Shown here one piece after another: positions 11,885-21,282 of a stretch of DNA of 64,000 nt. The notes beneath the pieces were generated by a model. That model searched no databases and was not told where the DNA came from. It saw nothing but the letters and a program-made list of their open reading frames with translations. Each line of letters opens with the position of its first letter. Positions within the stretch are counted from its first letter, which is position 1. The translations under genes and the position numbers were made by a program. Source of the DNA: Monoplex corrugatus (Eukaryota > Mollusca > Gastropoda > Littorinimorpha > Ranellidae); the NCBI GenBank assembly GCA_030674185.1, contig CM060307.1, forward strand, positions 64,314,653 through 64,378,652, written 5' to 3'.

Positions 11885-11963
11885 CCCCACGCCCGGGAGC
11901 GAACCTGGGCGATTCTGCGCTTCAGAACTGCGGTACGCGGTCTTACCAATGTGCTAACGGGGC
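11885..11963 (-). other. tRNA-like sequence between the R2-like ORF and its poly-A
   Basis: On minus this starts GCCCCGTTAGCACATTGGTA, close to a Pol III A box. About 45 bases later comes GGTTCGCTCCC, close to the B box consensus. The T arm folds as CCCAG/CCGGG with one mismatch. The ends CCCC and GGGG can pair as an acceptor stem. I could not fold a proper anticodon arm, so this is a tRNA-derived or tRNA-like element, not a functional tRNA. It begins 21 bases after the ORF stop and makes up almost the whole 3' UTR. It could instead be a SINE head inserted there. Confidence 0.65.
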
Positions 11964-11983
11964 ACACATCATCTGTAGGGAAT

Positions 11984-14900
11984 TTAATCCTTATGAAGTT
12001 CACTTTTTTGGTTCCTCCTTGCCCAGATCCAGCTTGAGCTCCTTTCTGCTGCCTCTGCCATCGCTTTAAGGGCTCTAGTCCTCTTCTTCCCAGAAATGGC
12101 GAGTTGTTTCATGAGATCATAAGCGGAGGTGCCCACAAACCCTCTTGCCCCGACCTCTATGGCGAAGATTTTGACCCGCAGACCTGCTTTCTTCAGGGTG
12201 CTGGCAAGACCGGCGTATTTTTCGGTCTTGTAGATATGTGCTTCTTCCATTCTGCTTTCGTATGGCACAGTGAGTTCTATCAGAATCACTTGTTTCGAGG
12301 AGTCAGAGTGGAGAGCGATGTCTGGTCTCATGCCTGTCTTGCTGATGACATCTGGGTAATTTCTCCACTCTGGGAGGTCTGCTGTACACTCCCAGTCGAC
12401 TGCTCCATCCAGAAGACCCTTTGGCAATGTGCTGGTTGTCATAGCACTTTCGGGCCAGACCTGTTTCCCTCCTGCTTTGTAGAACGTTGTCATAGCAATT
12501 GGTGCATTTGGGGTCATGGTTTTTTCGCTAACCACATCTGTGATCACTTTCAGAACTTGGTTGTGCCTCCATGTATACCTTCCTTGGGCTAGCGCTACTT
12601 TGCAAGAGCTTAGGACATGTTCCACTGTTTGTTTCTTCTGACAGAGCGGACATGCTGGGTCGTCTGATTTCCCCCATTTCACTAAGTTTGCATTCGAGGG
12701 GAGCAGGTCATATACAGATCTGAGGAGGAAGCTTATCCTTAGAGGAGCCATGTGCCACATATCGTTCCAGCTGAGACTTCTTTGGAGTGCACTGTCCCAT
12801 GTTGTCCATTGCCCCTGTTGACCTTGCTGGACTGCCTTCTGCACTCTTTTGACATCTTCTTCTTCCTTCAACTCCTGTATGATCATGTCTCTTTTTTCCT
12901 TCCCTTTGGCTTTGGACCACCACTGCATTTTTGTTGCTCCCAGTCCCTGTCTGTTGGTTTGCGTGTGTCCAATTATTTCTTTGATGCTGAGGTTTCTCTT
13001 GGCATTGTTTACAGCCTCTTGGACTTTCCACTTTCTGCCAGTTCTCAGCTTTGGAAGAACTGATCTCACGATATTGTCTTCCGATTCCTCCAGCATGCTC
13101 AACAGTCTTGCTTTTCCAACTTTGTATTCCTCCACTATGGATTTGAGAGGTAGCTTCAGCATTGCTTGACGACAGTAGAATGCAACATCAGTGAGACCAG
13201 GTGGGACACCGAGCCATTTTCTTGTGTATTTGTTGATTTTGGCTTCCATTGCTTCGACTGTGCTGGTGCAAATGTCATAGATTAGCAGTGGCCACAGCAG
13301 CTTTGGTATCAGCATGAACTGTAGACACCAGACTTTGTATTTGCCTGGCAGTCCGCAGTTATCTATTTTCTTCAGGCCTTCTTCTGCTGTTTGCTTGGTT
13401 TCACATCCCCTTTGTGTGTCTTTCAGGGAGTCATCATACCATCTTCCGAGACTTTTTACTGGCTCTTCTGTGACAGTGGGGATGGCTTGGTTGGCTACCA
13501 TGAATTTGACTGAATCTGCCACTTTTCCTTTTCGCAGTGAGAGACTTCGGGATTTCTTAGGTTTGAACCTCATTCTTGAAGAGGCCACCAGCTCATCCAG
13601 CTGCTTTAAGATTTGGTGTGTCTCTTCCTCATCCGTGGACAAGACTGTTGTGTCATCCATGAAAGCTTTCAGAGGAGGCATCTGGTATCCATCTCCCAGA
13701 TTCACTGGACCTGAACTCTTCATTGCAGCTTTCAAGATGACTTCCATTGCCAACACGAACAGTATGGGAGAGATTGCACAGCCCATTGCAATGCCCACCT
13801 CTAGGTCTATCCAGTCCGTGGTGTATTCTTTGGTAGAGAACCGCATTGAGAACCCTTGGAAATACTTCCTCAGCATTGTTCGGATGTTTTCTGGGATGTG
13901 ATACATTTCAAGAGCCAGCTGGATCATATCGTGTGGAACTGATCCATATGCATTCGCCAGATCAAGCCAAACTACGTCAATGTCTCTCTTCTCTGTTCTT
14001 GCTTTTTGGATGGCATCCCAAATCAACGTGGCATGTTCCAAGCATCCAGGCATTCCTGGTATGCCTCCCTTTTGGACTGACATATCCAGATACTTGTTTT
14101 CAGTCAGGTATTTTGTCAATCTTGCTGCCATAACAGAGAAGAAGATTTTCCCCTCGACGTTCAGAAGTGATATTGGCCTGAACTGATTGATGCTGCTGGA
14201 GTTCTGCTCCTTCGGAATGTACACTCCTTCAGCTCTCATCCATTGGTCGCTGATCTTCTGGTTCCTCCATGCTGATCGAATCATCTTGTGGAGCCACTCG
14301 AGCACTTTTGGGCATTTCTTGTAGAGCAGGTATGGTATTCCGTTTGGTCCAGGTGCTGACTTGGCTCTGGCTTTCTTTACTACGTTCTTCACTTCATCCA
14401 GTGTTGGTGGTTTGTTATTGAATTTTCCTTCTGGCGCTGCAGGCCAAACCAGATTCTGGATTTCAAGTGGTGCCTCGCGCTGAGAATCGGAATATGTTTC
14501 CCTGAGATGCTGCTCTAGGGTTTCCTTGCCCACTGTGAGAGTCCCTGATTTGGGTTGTTCAAACAGCTTTCTTGCAAAGTCAAAGGGATCTTTGAAGAAA
14601 CGATCTTGAGTCTTCTTCTTTTTGCTCTTTCTTCGCCTTGCTGATTCCACTTTGCTGAGAGCATTGTGTTTGGCCTTCAGATCTTTCCAGAGTTCCAGGA
14701 GCCCTTGCTTTTCGAATTCTGAGGCAGTTTTCATTCGCTTTTTAAGCTTCCTTTTCTCCCTCCGGATGCTCTCCATCTGTTGCTGTCTTCTGGATTTCTG
14801 GGGAGGCGTTTTTGTCTTTGGCTGCTTCACTCCATAAGTGTCCCTGCAGATAGAGTATATGATGTCTCCGTATGTGTCAAATTTGTGTTCCAGCGTACTG

Positions 14901-15232
14901 TTCCCTATTAGCGCATTCAGCTTAAGGACAAGTTCCTCATCTAATTTCTCCCATTGTTCTTTTGCACCGGCAGGCGGCAAATTGAGTTTTCCACGTTTGG
15001 CGTTAAGAGCTTGTGCAAACTCCGCATCAGAACCGTCAGCGTGGATGTCCTTGGCACTATGGTTTAATTCCTGGCCTTGGTCATCCAACGTCTCACCTGC
15101 TATCGCAGTGCGCTGCTGCTGGTTCGTATGTGTCTTCAAACAGCCCATTTTTGTCCTGTGGATCTTCATGCCGCGTTTGGTGGTGAATCTCCTTCCACAC
15201 GCACACGGAAATTCCAACGGGTCATTAATCAT
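11984..15232 (-). CDS. R2-like non-LTR retrotransposon polyprotein (RT plus restriction-like endonuclease)
   Basis: An uninterrupted 1,082-codon frame. Residues 10-31 form a zinc finger of C-x-C-x12-H-x4-C type. A basic linker runs at 140-210. The reverse transcriptase spans about 270-640: APGPNGIP 293-300, FRPISLLN 351-358, LDLANAYG 423-430 with the first aspartate at 424, GCAISPILF 484-492, and the catalytic FMDD at 524-527 instead of YADD. A second zinc motif, CPLC...H...C, lies at 861-877. The C-terminal restriction-like endonuclease has RPD at 969-971, ELT at 986-988 and lysines at 1002 and 1005. This order matches R2/Hero/NeSL-group elements, which nick DNA and reverse-transcribe their RNA at the nick. 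No EEP endonuclease is present. The frame stays open upstream to 15343 without another ATG, so translation may start outside this methionine. The exact clade is uncertain. Confidence 0.93.
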   Translation of the reverse strand: MINDPLEFPCACGRRFTTKRGMKIHRTKMGCLKTHTNQQQRTAIAGETLDDQGQELNHSAKDIHADGSDAEFAQALNAKRGKLNLPPAGAKEQWEKLDEELVLKLNALIGNSTLEHKFDTYGDIIYSICRDTYGVKQPKTKTPPQKSRRQQQMESIRREKRKLKKRMKTASEFEKQGLLELWKDLKAKHNALSKVESARRRKSKKKKTQDRFFKDPFDFARKLFEQPKSGTLTVGKETLEQHLRETYSDSQREAPLEIQNLVWPAAPEGKFNNKPPTLDEVKNVVKKARAKSAPGPNGIPYLLYKKCPKVLEWLHKMIRSAWRNQKISDQWMRAEGVYIPKEQNSSSINQFRPISLLNVEGKIFFSVMAARLTKYLTENKYLDMSVQKGGIPGMPGCLEHATLIWDAIQKARTEKRDIDVVWLDLANAYGSVPHDMIQLALEMYHIPENIRTMLRKYFQGFSMRFSTKEYTTDWIDLEVGIAMGCAISPILFVLAMEVILKAAMKSSGPVNLGDGYQMPPLKAFMDDTTVLSTDEEETHQILKQLDELVASSRMRFKPKKSRSLSLRKGKVADSVKFMVANQAIPTVTEEPVKSLGRWYDDSLKDTQRGCETKQTAEEGLKKIDNCGLPGKYKVWCLQFMLIPKLLWPLLIYDICTSTVEAMEAKINKYTRKWLGVPPGLTDVAFYCRQAMLKLPLKSIVEEYKVGKARLLSMLEESEDNIVRSVLPKLRTGRKWKVQEAVNNAKRNLSIKEIIGHTQTNRQGLGATKMQWWSKAKGKEKRDMIIQELKEEEDVKRVQKAVQQGQQGQWTTWDSALQRSLSWNDMWHMAPLRISFLLRSVYDLLPSNANLVKWGKSDDPACPLCQKKQTVEHVLSSCKVALAQGRYTWRHNQVLKVITDVVSEKTMTPNAPIAMTTFYKAGGKQVWPESAMTTSTLPKGLLDGAVDWECTADLPEWRNYPDVISKTGMRPDIALHSDSSKQVILIELTVPYESRMEEAHIYKTEKYAGLASTLKKAGLRVKIFAIEVGARGFVGTSAYDLMKQLAISGKKRTRALKAMAEAAERSSSWIWARRNQKSELHKD

Positions 15233-15343
15233 GGTCCGTTGTGCGTTTCCAGTCGTGATGGAGTCAGTGCCGATGGATTCATCATTCTCTCCCCCTTTCG
15301 GTGAATCCTGGGAGCATCTTTCATTTAAAGAACTCGTGGCATG
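15233..15343 (-). other. Open-frame extension upstream of the first ATG of the R2-like ORF
   Basis: Thirty-seven more sense codons precede the first methionine before a TAA at 15344-15346. They contain no ATG and are rich in Ser, Asp and Gly. R2-type elements are known to be cut from rRNA cotranscripts and translated without a conventional start, so this stretch may be translated or may be 5' UTR. Confidence 0.5.
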
Positions 15344-15346
15344 TTA

Positions 15347-15667
15347 TCAAAGGCAAGGTGGGAAGCCAACCCACAAAGCCCGCAGATCTAGTCTTTCCCA
15401 GTGTCCTTCGGTCTTTCCCGAATGTCCTCCGAACTATTCCCGGAAGTCAGAAATATAGGGACAGGCTACTGGTGCACTCGTACGCATCGCAAAGGTGGCA
15501 CCATTAGATTTACTTTGGCCTTAAGACTGGCCCCAGTCACTTGTTGTTGTACTGAAACTCGCACTTATGATAGTTTGCTTTCCTCTCTCGCCTTTCCCCA
15601 GTCTGTCAGATCTCTGTGATTTATCTGTGAGAAAGATGGGAGAAGGGAAGGGATGAGGCTCATTTCA
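15347..15667. other. 5' flank of the R2-like element; no gene recognised
   Basis: The 5' boundary of the retrotransposon must lie here or just beyond, but I see no clean target-site duplication matching the 3' side. No 28S rRNA-like sequence is recognised. Confidence 0.45.
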
Positions 15668-15905
15668 GTTCATATTGCTTATAGCCCAGCCGACTAGTAG
15701 AGCCATATCAGGGCTAACACCACGTCAAAAAACGACAACCCGTTAAGATAAAAGACAACAGTTAAAAACCATGCTCACCGTTAACCTTGCAAGTCTAAAA
15801 TGCAATTAAAAAAAAAAAAAAAAACAGACGTAAGATCATATCAGATGAAATCTATTAATTTCTTGTAAAAACTGGAAAATTGCGTCAGGAGGGACGCCTC
15901 GGGAG
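15668..15905 (-). mobile_element. Rep-B copy 2
   Basis: Close match to 5000-5275 across agcccagccgac, ccatatcagggctaacacca, gttaaaaaccatgctcacc and gaaatctatt. A run of A follows at about 15808-15823. It has the same orientation as every Rep-A and Rep-B copy in the window. Confidence 0.7.
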
Positions 15906-16590
15906 AAGATCTTTAAAGAGTCCGCCGTGTAATGCTTTTGTCTCACGGTGCTTCTTCATTTTTTAAACAGTACGAATGAGTGTACGAAGTGTGATCCGTG
16001 TGTAACACTGTCTCTTTCTTATGGTTTCTAGCAGCAGATGGGAGAATTTCAGGCTAGGGCGGACTTGGAAAAGTTTGTTATTTGTCTGTTAAAGGATGAG
16101 GTAAGAGGTCCCGACGGACTATGGAAACCATGCTGCTAGACAGATGTCTCCAGGGTACAAGCCTGCTGTCAAAAACGCAGCAGTTCCACATTTTACAGGA
16201 CACCAATATGAACTAAGGTAAAAGTTGGCGTCAACTTTGCAACCAGAACTGTAGAAGCTATTGTGTGTTTTTTTCATTTATTTCATGTTACGACTTATCA
16301 TCTTTCTTTGACCTGTTTGCCGAAAGTGTAGCACCAGTATTTTTGTTTTCGTTTTTGTTTTCTAGCTGCACGTATTTTTGTTTACGTATTGTAACAGAAC
16401 TTTGATGAAGATTCAGAAAATTCATTTTTCAGAGAAATAAAGTGACATGAAAACATGAAACTTACTTTGCAACAGCACAGATATTACTACAGAGACCAAC
16501 TTACATACCTGCCGTTGCTAATCTACTTGTATCAGAACGACAGAAACAAAGATTTCAAAAAAAGATAAAGAGGGAGAGACGGGGAGGGAG
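15906..16590. other. No gene recognised
   Basis: AT-rich sequence with an aataaa at 16435-16440, which alone is not evidence of a gene. Confidence 0.4.
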
Positions 16591-16599
16591 GGAAGGACG

Positions 16600-16614
16600 G
16601 AGAGAGAGAGAGAG

Positions 16615-16659
<45 letters not shown>
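16600..16659. repeat. (GA)n followed by (GCA)n microsatellite
   Basis: A short GA array at 16600-16618 joins about 13 GCA trinucleotides ending at 16659. The 94-codon minus frame that includes the array has no other features. Confidence 0.95.
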
Positions 16660-16660
<1 letters not shown>

Positions 16661-16830
16661 ATAGCCAATAAACACGAAACTAACCAAGTTACCATTGATC
16701 AAATGTGCTATAGATGAGATCACCACTGCCCATCCATTGCCATTTCCAAGACATCGTGTCGTAGTAATTACTTCGGTTGCTCGTTCCTTGTACTGAATGG
16801 GAGTAGATTGCATCATGTGTGGCGTGGCAG
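16660..16830. repeat. Repeat E, copy 1
   Basis: It matches 19368-19540 across caaatagccaataaacacga, a gtaattacttcggttgctc stretch and ttccttgtactgaatggg. The ends are not sharp. The family type is unknown. Confidence 0.55.
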
Positions 16831-16917
16831 CTCTGTGTGAATGTCTAATGATCCTCTTGCGCAGTAGCTCTGTGTGAATGTCTCATAATCCTGTGTCTTT
16901 GTTTCGGTTTCGACTCT

Positions 16918-17033
16918 CACAGTCCTGTGTCTATCTCTTTCAGCTTCAGTCCTGTGTCTATCTCTTTCAGCTTCAGTCCTGTGTCTATCTCTTTCAGCTT
17001 CAGTCCTGTGTCTATCTCTTTCAGTTTCTCGAG
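16918..17033. repeat. 27-bp minisatellite, about four units
   Basis: The unit starts cagtcctgtgtctatctctt. Because 27 bp is nine codons, the minus strand reads as a repeated KEIDTGLKL peptide. That 110-codon frame has no other support and I do not call it a gene. Confidence 0.9.
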
Positions 17034-17301
17034 CAATGTTTCCTTTTGATAAAGTAAAGGCTCTAAATAGCCTATGTGTTTACTTAACCCGGGATTCAAA
17101 CTCAGGAATGGAAAAGAGTAATGTGGAAGGTAGGGGAGAAAGAAGAGAAAGAAAGTGTACAAAAAAGTGTAAAGGTGAAGAAAAAAAATAGTGTGGTGGA
17201 GTGTGGGGTGCTTACAATTCAGTTGCAGACAACTTGGACGAGACGTCACTGGAGTGCACTTTCAAAGCGCAGTGTCATTAAGGGGGGGGGGGAGGAGAGG
17301 T

Positions 17302-17316
17302 GGAGGGAGAGAGGGA

Positions 17317-17357
<41 letters not shown>

Positions 17358-17420
17358 GACTGAGAGAGAAACAATGTGTGTGTGTGCGCGCGCTTGTGTG
17401 TGTGTGCGTGCGTGCGTATG
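17302..17420. repeat. (GA)n and (GT/GC)n microsatellites
   Basis: GA array to about 17355, short unique spacer, then GT with GC and tgcg units. A run of nine or more G lies just before it at 17282. Confidence 0.9.
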
Positions 17421-17729
17421 AGCGAACGTATGCGTATCGCTTGAAAGTTTGATGTCTGTCCAAAATAAGATCAGTGTGCTTGAAATAAAAATGCGAAAAT
17501 ATGACACTGAGCTGGGTGTGGGGATGGGGGTGGGGGATAAATCATCATCACTGAGAAAATACGCTCGCAGCTCTACAGCTCTACAGGTTGTAGAATCACT
17601 CTAAAGGGTGCTTTTCATGTTGTTTTTAAACAGTCATCGTATAACAATTTTAATAATGAAAAGGCTCCATAAAAATAGGCATTCCCTACAAAAAATAATC
17701 GAATGTGACATTCAGCCATAAAAGTACAC

Positions 17730-17734
<5 letters not shown>

Positions 17735-17764
<30 letters not shown>

Positions 17765-17898
17765 TTGTTTCTCTCTCAGTCCACTCTCTTTCTCTCTCTC
17801 TCTCTCTTATAGTGAAAAGACGTTAAATCAAAGAACGAACGAACGAACACACACACACATACGCACACACATACACACACGCACACACACACACACAC

Positions 17899-17937
<39 letters not shown>

Positions 17938-17951
17938 CACATACACACACA
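17735..17951. repeat. (CA)n arrays with TC islands
   Basis: CA arrays at 17735-17764 and 17848-17951, with a TC array at about 17784-17807 and gaac tetranucleotides at 17835-17846. Confidence 0.9.
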
Positions 17952-18229
17952 TAGAAATATTTCCGCTCTGCCTCTCTCTCTCTCTCTTTCTCTTGTTCAT
18001 TTTCTGTTCTAGTTTGTCAGCAGAAGGATGATTTATGACAGCAATATTACAAAAGCAAGACATATTTGTTATTTCATGATTGTGTGATTTTTTTTAATCC
18101 ACGTTGACTCTAAAAATGCAACTAGGATTTGTTGCGGAAAGCATAATCCTCTATAAAACATTTTTTTTACATTTCCGTTGCTTATCAAGTATCTTTTTTT
18201 ACATATAAATTGAAACCCCTTATCTTCCT
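17952..18229. other. No gene recognised
   Basis: TC island at about 17973-17997, then AT-rich sequence up to the LINE fragment. Confidence 0.4.
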
Positions 18230-18620
18230 ACTTTCGTTCATCAAGTCTGACATTTCTTCTGTCATCCAGTTCTTCTTTGCTTTTCTTTCAATTTTATGGA
18301 TCTCTTCATAAACTTCATTTATTGATTTTTCGGATTTGGCCATTGTTCCTCACTGTACCCAACATTTTCCTGAGTACTGAATTTGTTTTGAACTGATACG
18401 CCAAATTTTGCACGAGATATGTCTTTAAGAGTCCAAGATTTACTTTGATGCTATTTTTGGTTTGTTTTCTTCTCTTCAGTTTCAACCTAAATTTTCCCAT
18501 TACAGGATCATGGTCATTTTTGCGGTCTGTGCCAGGCAATGTTTTTCCTATCAGCAAAGAATTTCTAAATCTCTTATTCATCAGGATATAATCAATTTGA
18601 TTTCTTGAGAGGTAGGTTTT
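18230..18620 (-). pseudogene. RTE-like LINE fragment: end of the endonuclease domain
   Basis: On minus the sequence opens with RNQIDYILMNKRFRNSLL and continues through TLPGTDRKNDHDPVMGKF. These are the last conserved blocks (DYI and DHxxV types) of an APE/EEP endonuclease. A basic linker and a second frame with KSKEELDDRRN-like text follow. Three or more frame breaks are present. The domain's first half is missing here and lies head-to-head on the other strand at 18640-19110. RTE-like assignment is by remembered motif similarity. Confidence 0.75.
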
Positions 18621-18639
18621 ATAATGGATTATGACAAGT

Positions 18640-19110
18640 CAAAGTCTATCAAAGAATACTGAGCCATACCAGACTCTGTTTTACTAGTGAGATTTGAGGG
18701 CAAGCCATTTGATACCAAAACAGTATATGCATCAACATACCCAAAGTACTGACGAAGAAATTGACAACCTCTACGCATTAGCGACAGCCAAGGCTCAATG
18801 TAAATCAAAGGATGTTACAATCATAATGGGAGATTTTCATGCTAAAGTGGGCACAAAAAAAAGTAGATGATATAGTTGGATCTCATGACTTTGGCGCGTG
18901 AAGTAAAAGGGGAGAGATATTTGTTGAGTGGGCACAAGTAAATGACTTCATACATGTAATAGGAAACACTTGGTTTTAGCAACTTAACAGAAGAAAATGG
19001 AAATGGATGAAATCAGAAGACATCACAAGAAATCAAAATGATTACATTTTGATATATTTAAGAAAAGATCTTTTATACTGAATCTGTTTTAAAAGGCAAA
19101 CATCCATATT
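18640..19110 (+). pseudogene. RTE-like LINE fragment: first part of the endonuclease domain, inverted
   Basis: Plus-strand frames give VLLVRFEGKPFDTKTVYAST, then TIIMGDFHAKVG near 18818 (the GDFN-type active block), then DIVGSHDFGA, and finally NQNDYILI near 19035. Stops and indels break the frame. Its end overlaps in protein order with the start of the minus fragment at 18620. The two halves therefore form one domain with its 5' part inverted, the usual mark of twin priming during LINE insertion. Confidence 0.75.
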
Positions 19111-19367
19111 ACAACCATTCTTTATTTTCTGTATGTGCGTGCTGCTCCCTTTCATTGCAGATAGATTACATGAGGGTATGGACAGACATTAGCAAAAACA
19201 AAAATCATTTCCCATCTTCTGTTTGATGGGAACGGAAAGGGGCGAGTTACAAAAGATTTTTATATCCCACGTTAACTGTGAGGTATTCTTGGACACTAAA
19301 ATTAAAGAAGCAGAGACAGGGACGGGGAGGGAACTGAAAGGAGACAGTCCATTTCCAACAGTAGAAG
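19111..19367. other. No gene recognised
   Basis: Purine-rich toward 19300-19345. Possible upstream extension of repeat E, not confirmed. Confidence 0.35.
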
Positions 19368-19540
19368 TGGGCAAATAGCCAATCAACATGAAACTACCCA
19401 AGTCTCTGGTGCCGCAGATGCGGGACAGATCTGACCACTACTGCCTGTCCATTTTCATTTTCATGATGTACTGACTCAGTAATTACTTGGTTTCAGTCGC
19501 TCCTTGTACTGCTTGAGTGTAGACTGCCTCACGACTTGTA
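19368..19540. repeat. Repeat E, copy 2
   Basis: It matches 16660-16830, for example caaatagccaatcaacatga, taattacttggtttcagtcg and ctccttgtactgcttgagtg, with substitutions and small indels. Confidence 0.55.
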
Positions 19541-20539
19541 TGATAACGTTTGTGTCGTTTTCTTGTCTCTGTCACTGTTTAGCATTTTGATCTTACAAAA
19601 ATGTCTTTTATTGTCCATCTGTTTGCTACATTTGTCAGAATGTGTTGAAGCTACGGATCGTTTTCTCATCTCTGTTATGAAATACACAGAAAGGCTTGGA
19701 ATCAGCACAGGACACTTCAAACACATCTCTGTCCATCTCCTCTTAAGTCTCAATTAGATTATGAGATACGTGTAACTGTGTTTGTCTGTGTCTGTAAGAA
19801 AAATTTAATACCAAAATTTCTTCAACTGTTTTCTGATTGTGTCGTTTCCAAATTTGGGACAACGAGAAAATCTTCCAAACAGACCTTTTGTCACGAACAC
19901 ACACACGGACATGAACCTCTCTACAGTCGATATAAAAAATATTTTTTCAAAGAAAGACTGAGAAAGACGGCAAAAACAAAAGTTTGAAAATGGTTTCTGT
20001 CGCTACCAGAAAGAGATCCTCATAAAACGAAAAAATACCATGATCATCAAGTGACACACAAAAATACTGGACCAGACATTAAAATCTTGGCATACACAAA
20101 CTGTCTGCAGCCCCACATCAGTTTTATGTGCAAGGCGTGCAAAAATGGCCGGGAAATGTCTGCGGAATACAAGACAATCCTTGCCTACAATAGAACCATT
20201 AGGAGCTTCGAGAGCAATAATGAATCATAATAACACATACAACAAACCACTAACAACGTAGTAGCCCAACCACGTAACGACCACGAAATACTCTTTGCCC
20301 TCGCATGAGAATACAATGCCAAGTTATTCCCGAACAATACCTGCGTTCCATGTAGGGAACTGCGTGCGCAGTTCATCCCACGCAGACACGTCTCATAGCT
20401 ATTGCAAAGTATCTCTGTGAAAACGGATGAAGTTCTGAAAGTAGGAAGATGAATAGCAACAGATCATCAACAAAGGAAACTGCTTGTGCTGACGTAAGTC
20501 AAGAATGCAACAAACTATAACGTTTGTACTGTACTTTAG
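19541..20539. other. No gene recognised
   Basis: Short frames on both strands lack recognisable motifs. AT-rich. Confidence 0.4.
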
Positions 20540-21032
20540 CATTCTTACCAACAAATGCCTATCAATTAACATCAGAAAGAGAGTCCTTGAATGTTATATA
20601 GAACCAATACTGTTGTACGGATGTGAGGCGTGGACAGTCAGCAAGCAAAGCCAGAGCAGGATCGAGGCAGCCGAGATGTGGTTTCTAAGAAGAATGTTGA
20701 GAGTTCCATGGACAGCAAAGAAAACAAACGAGACAGTCTTGATGGAGGCAGACACAAGTAGATCACTCATAAGGAAAATTGGGAAAAGACAAGCAACATT
20801 TAAAGGCCGTTTTATGAGGAAGGGGAATTTGGAGCACCTGGTCACAACGGGAAAGCTGGAGGGAAAGAGGGCACCAGGTAGACCCAGGGAGAGAATGCTG
20901 GACGGACTTGCAGAGTTGTTGGGGATAGGAGGGTGGGGGAGATGCTTGGGGCAACGAGAGATAGAGAAAGTTGGAAGTCCATGGTCGCCAACGCCATGCG
21001 GCAGGGCACCTGATGATGATGATGATGATGAC
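20540..21032 (+). pseudogene. RTE-like LINE 3' end with (GAT)n tail
   Basis: The open frame here carries the C-terminal part of a LINE polyprotein: ILTNKCLSINIRKRVLECYI, then PILLYGCEAWTVSKQSQSRI, AAEMWFLRRMLRVPWT, and KLEGKRAPGRPRERMLDGL. The last coding block is frameshifted. The native end (ANAMRQGT-like) is followed directly by gatgatgatgatgatgatg at 21012. Only the region after the RT palm is present, so it is a 5'-truncated insertion. Shared 3' ends occur at 26413 and 43835 and a shared internal block at 54062. The frame's own start at 20505 lies in flanking DNA. Confidence 0.85.
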
Positions 21033-21282
21033 TGTACTTTATTCAGACACCTGTCTTTTTAACTAAAATTGTAGATAACAAAAGCGTTCATATTGAACTT
21101 TGGCGAGAGTTTGGTTCTGTATTACAAAATGAACTGAGCTAAGACTGAACTATGTGAACTCGAGTTAAGATCTTACAGTGATACCGTCAAGTAGCGACTG
21201 TACAACCAGTTGTACAAGGGGACAGCCACACAGCCACAGTCAACATTTTAATCGCGATGGACAGTTACTGTTATTATTTCTG
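21033..21282. other. No gene recognised
   Basis: Spacer between the LINE tail and the next Rep-A copy. Confidence 0.4.

Noticed and set aside
11885..11963. Functional tRNA gene
   Set aside because: A and B boxes and a T arm are visible but no proper anticodon stem forms, the acceptor pairing is partial, and it sits inside a retrotransposon 3' end followed by poly-A.
12104..15458. Plus-strand frames of 95-206 codons opposite the R2-like ORF
   Set aside because: Antisense shadows of a well-supported coding sequence; no independent motifs.
11100..15700. R2 insertion in ribosomal DNA
   Set aside because: Neither flank resembles 28S rRNA; no rRNA sequence was recognised in the window.
16618..16659. 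CAG repeat as a coding polyglutamine tract
   Set aside because: No surrounding exon-like frame; it directly continues a GA microsatellite.
16917..17249. 110-codon minus frame with repeated KEIDTGLKL
   Set aside because: The repeat is a 27-bp minisatellite that happens to be divisible by three; the rest of the frame is T-rich noncoding sequence.
20505..20539. Start of the LINE frame at 20505
   Set aside because: Homology to the family begins only at about 20540; the first codons are flanking DNA that happens to be open.
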